Below, piece after piece: positions 4,617-5,046 of a stretch of DNA of 5,046 nt. Position 1 is the stretch's first letter, and each line of letters opens with the position of its first letter. A program made the translations under genes and the position numbers. The stretch is from Acidobacteriota bacterium. Its GTDB lineage: Bacteria > Acidobacteriota > Polarisedimenticolia > JAPUIV01. The stretch is from NCBI GenBank assembly GCA_027296665.1, contig JAPUIV010000126.1:1-5046 (forward strand). The letters are read 5' to 3'. The notes below the pieces were generated by a model. That model did no database searches, had not been told where the DNA came from, and worked only from the letters and a program-made list of their open reading frames with translations.

Positions 4617-5046
4617 GTGGATATCAAAACGGTTGGCGTCATCGGTGCCGGGACCATGGGTCACGGCATTGCCCAGACCCTGATCCGGCATGGCTTCGGG
4701 GCTGTCCTGGTCGACGTGGATCCCGGCATGGTGGAACGGGGCCGCGCGAAGATCCACCAGGGGATTGAGCGGGAACTGGAAAAGGGAAGGATCAACAAGG
4801 AAGAGAGAGAGCAGGCCCTGGCCCGGTTGCGCATTACCACGGACCTCGAGGCGTTGTCCGAGGTTCCCTTCCTGGTCGAAGCGGTGTTCGAAGAGGAGCA
4901 GGTGAAGATCGATCTGTTCCGCCGGATCGATTCGATCTGCCCGCCCGCTACTCTCTTTTCCAGCAACACCTCCTCGATCTCGATCACCGCCATGGCCGCC
5001 GCCACCCGGCGCCCGGACAAGTTCATCGGCATGCATTTCATGAATC
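4617..5046 (+). CDS. 3-hydroxyacyl-CoA dehydrogenase (3-hydroxybutyryl-CoA type), 3' end outside window
   Basis: The first 143 codons of an NAD(P)-dependent 3-hydroxyacyl-CoA dehydrogenase, which interconverts acetoacetyl-CoA and 3-hydroxybutyryl-CoA, are present; the family is usually about 280-290 residues. It opens with the Rossmann motif VIGAGTMGHGIAQ (GxGxxG at 10-15). Asp33 in VLVDVDP is placed to bind the NAD ribose. VEAVFEE (88-94), SSNTSS (115-120, with the conserved active-site Ser) and IGMHFMN with the catalytic His140 follow. The start is GTG at 4617, with AAGGGG (4603-4608) eight bases upstream, and this start gives the usual short N-terminus before the nucleotide-binding strand. 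The 18-base gap after the thiolase and the lack of a promoter show co-transcription. The frame is still open at the right edge, so truncation here is only the window boundary. The gene is often called hbd or paaH; I leave the symbol blank because the pathway is unknown. Confidence 0.94.
   Translation, partial: MDIKTVGVIGAGTMGHGIAQTLIRHGFGAVLVDVDPGMVERGRAKIHQGIERELEKGRINKEEREQALARLRITTDLEALSEVPFLVEAVFEEEQVKIDLFRRIDSICPPATLFSSNTSSISITAMAAATRRPDKFIGMHFMN

Noticed and set aside
4104..5036. 310-codon open frame on the - strand
   Set aside because: It lies wholly opposite the thiolase C-terminus and the dehydrogenase, both of which show unmistakable catalytic motifs. Its translation is low-complexity (Gly, Arg, His, Asp-rich), as expected of the antisense of GC-rich genes.

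Overview
The window is GC-rich, gene-dense bacterial DNA with well-formed Shine-Dalgarno sites and sigma70-like promoters. It holds four clearly identifiable complete housekeeping or metabolic genes on the + strand (galU, murA, a HIT-family hydrolase, an acetyl-CoA acetyltransferase). A fifth + strand gene, a 3-hydroxyacyl-CoA dehydrogenase, runs off the right edge. Two small genes lie on the - strand: an FmdB-type zinc ribbon protein and an unrecognised basic 70-residue protein. The gene mix (murA, UDP-glucose synthesis, thiolase plus hydroxyacyl-CoA dehydrogenase) would suit an environmental Gram-negative of deltaproteobacterial type. The sequence alone does not settle the lineage, so this is inference. 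There are no RNA genes, insertion sequences, CRISPR arrays or phage-like genes.

Layout. 1-90 is leader sequence before galU. galU (91-963) runs head-on into the FmdB-type gene (969-1253, - strand), with only 5 bases between the stop codons. A 98-base divergent gap (1254-1351) carries a good - strand promoter for the FmdB gene and the murA ribosome binding site. murA (1352-2611) overlaps the HIT gene (2611-2955) by one base (TAATG). The HIT gene converges on the small basic gene (2978-3190, - strand) across a 14-bp imperfect hairpin. A 223-base divergent intergenic region (3191-3413) then holds two opposed promoters, each with a plausible -35/-10 pair, and between them a 7-bp inverted repeat that could be an operator. 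Rightward from it runs the thiolase (3414-4598), followed after 18 bases by the dehydrogenase (from 4617, incomplete).

How the genes relate. galU and murA both feed envelope building, through UDP-glucose and the first committed step of peptidoglycan synthesis. The HIT protein is probably translationally coupled to murA. The thiolase and dehydrogenase form the usual acetoacetyl-CoA / 3-hydroxybutyryl-CoA pair used in short-chain fatty acid oxidation, butyrate metabolism or polyhydroxyalkanoate synthesis. The direction cannot be told from this window.

I see no large undescribed system. The part most worth attention is the 2960-3413 block: an unrecognised small basic protein with a near-consensus promoter, a strong ribosome binding site, a structured leader and a shared control region with the thiolase operon.
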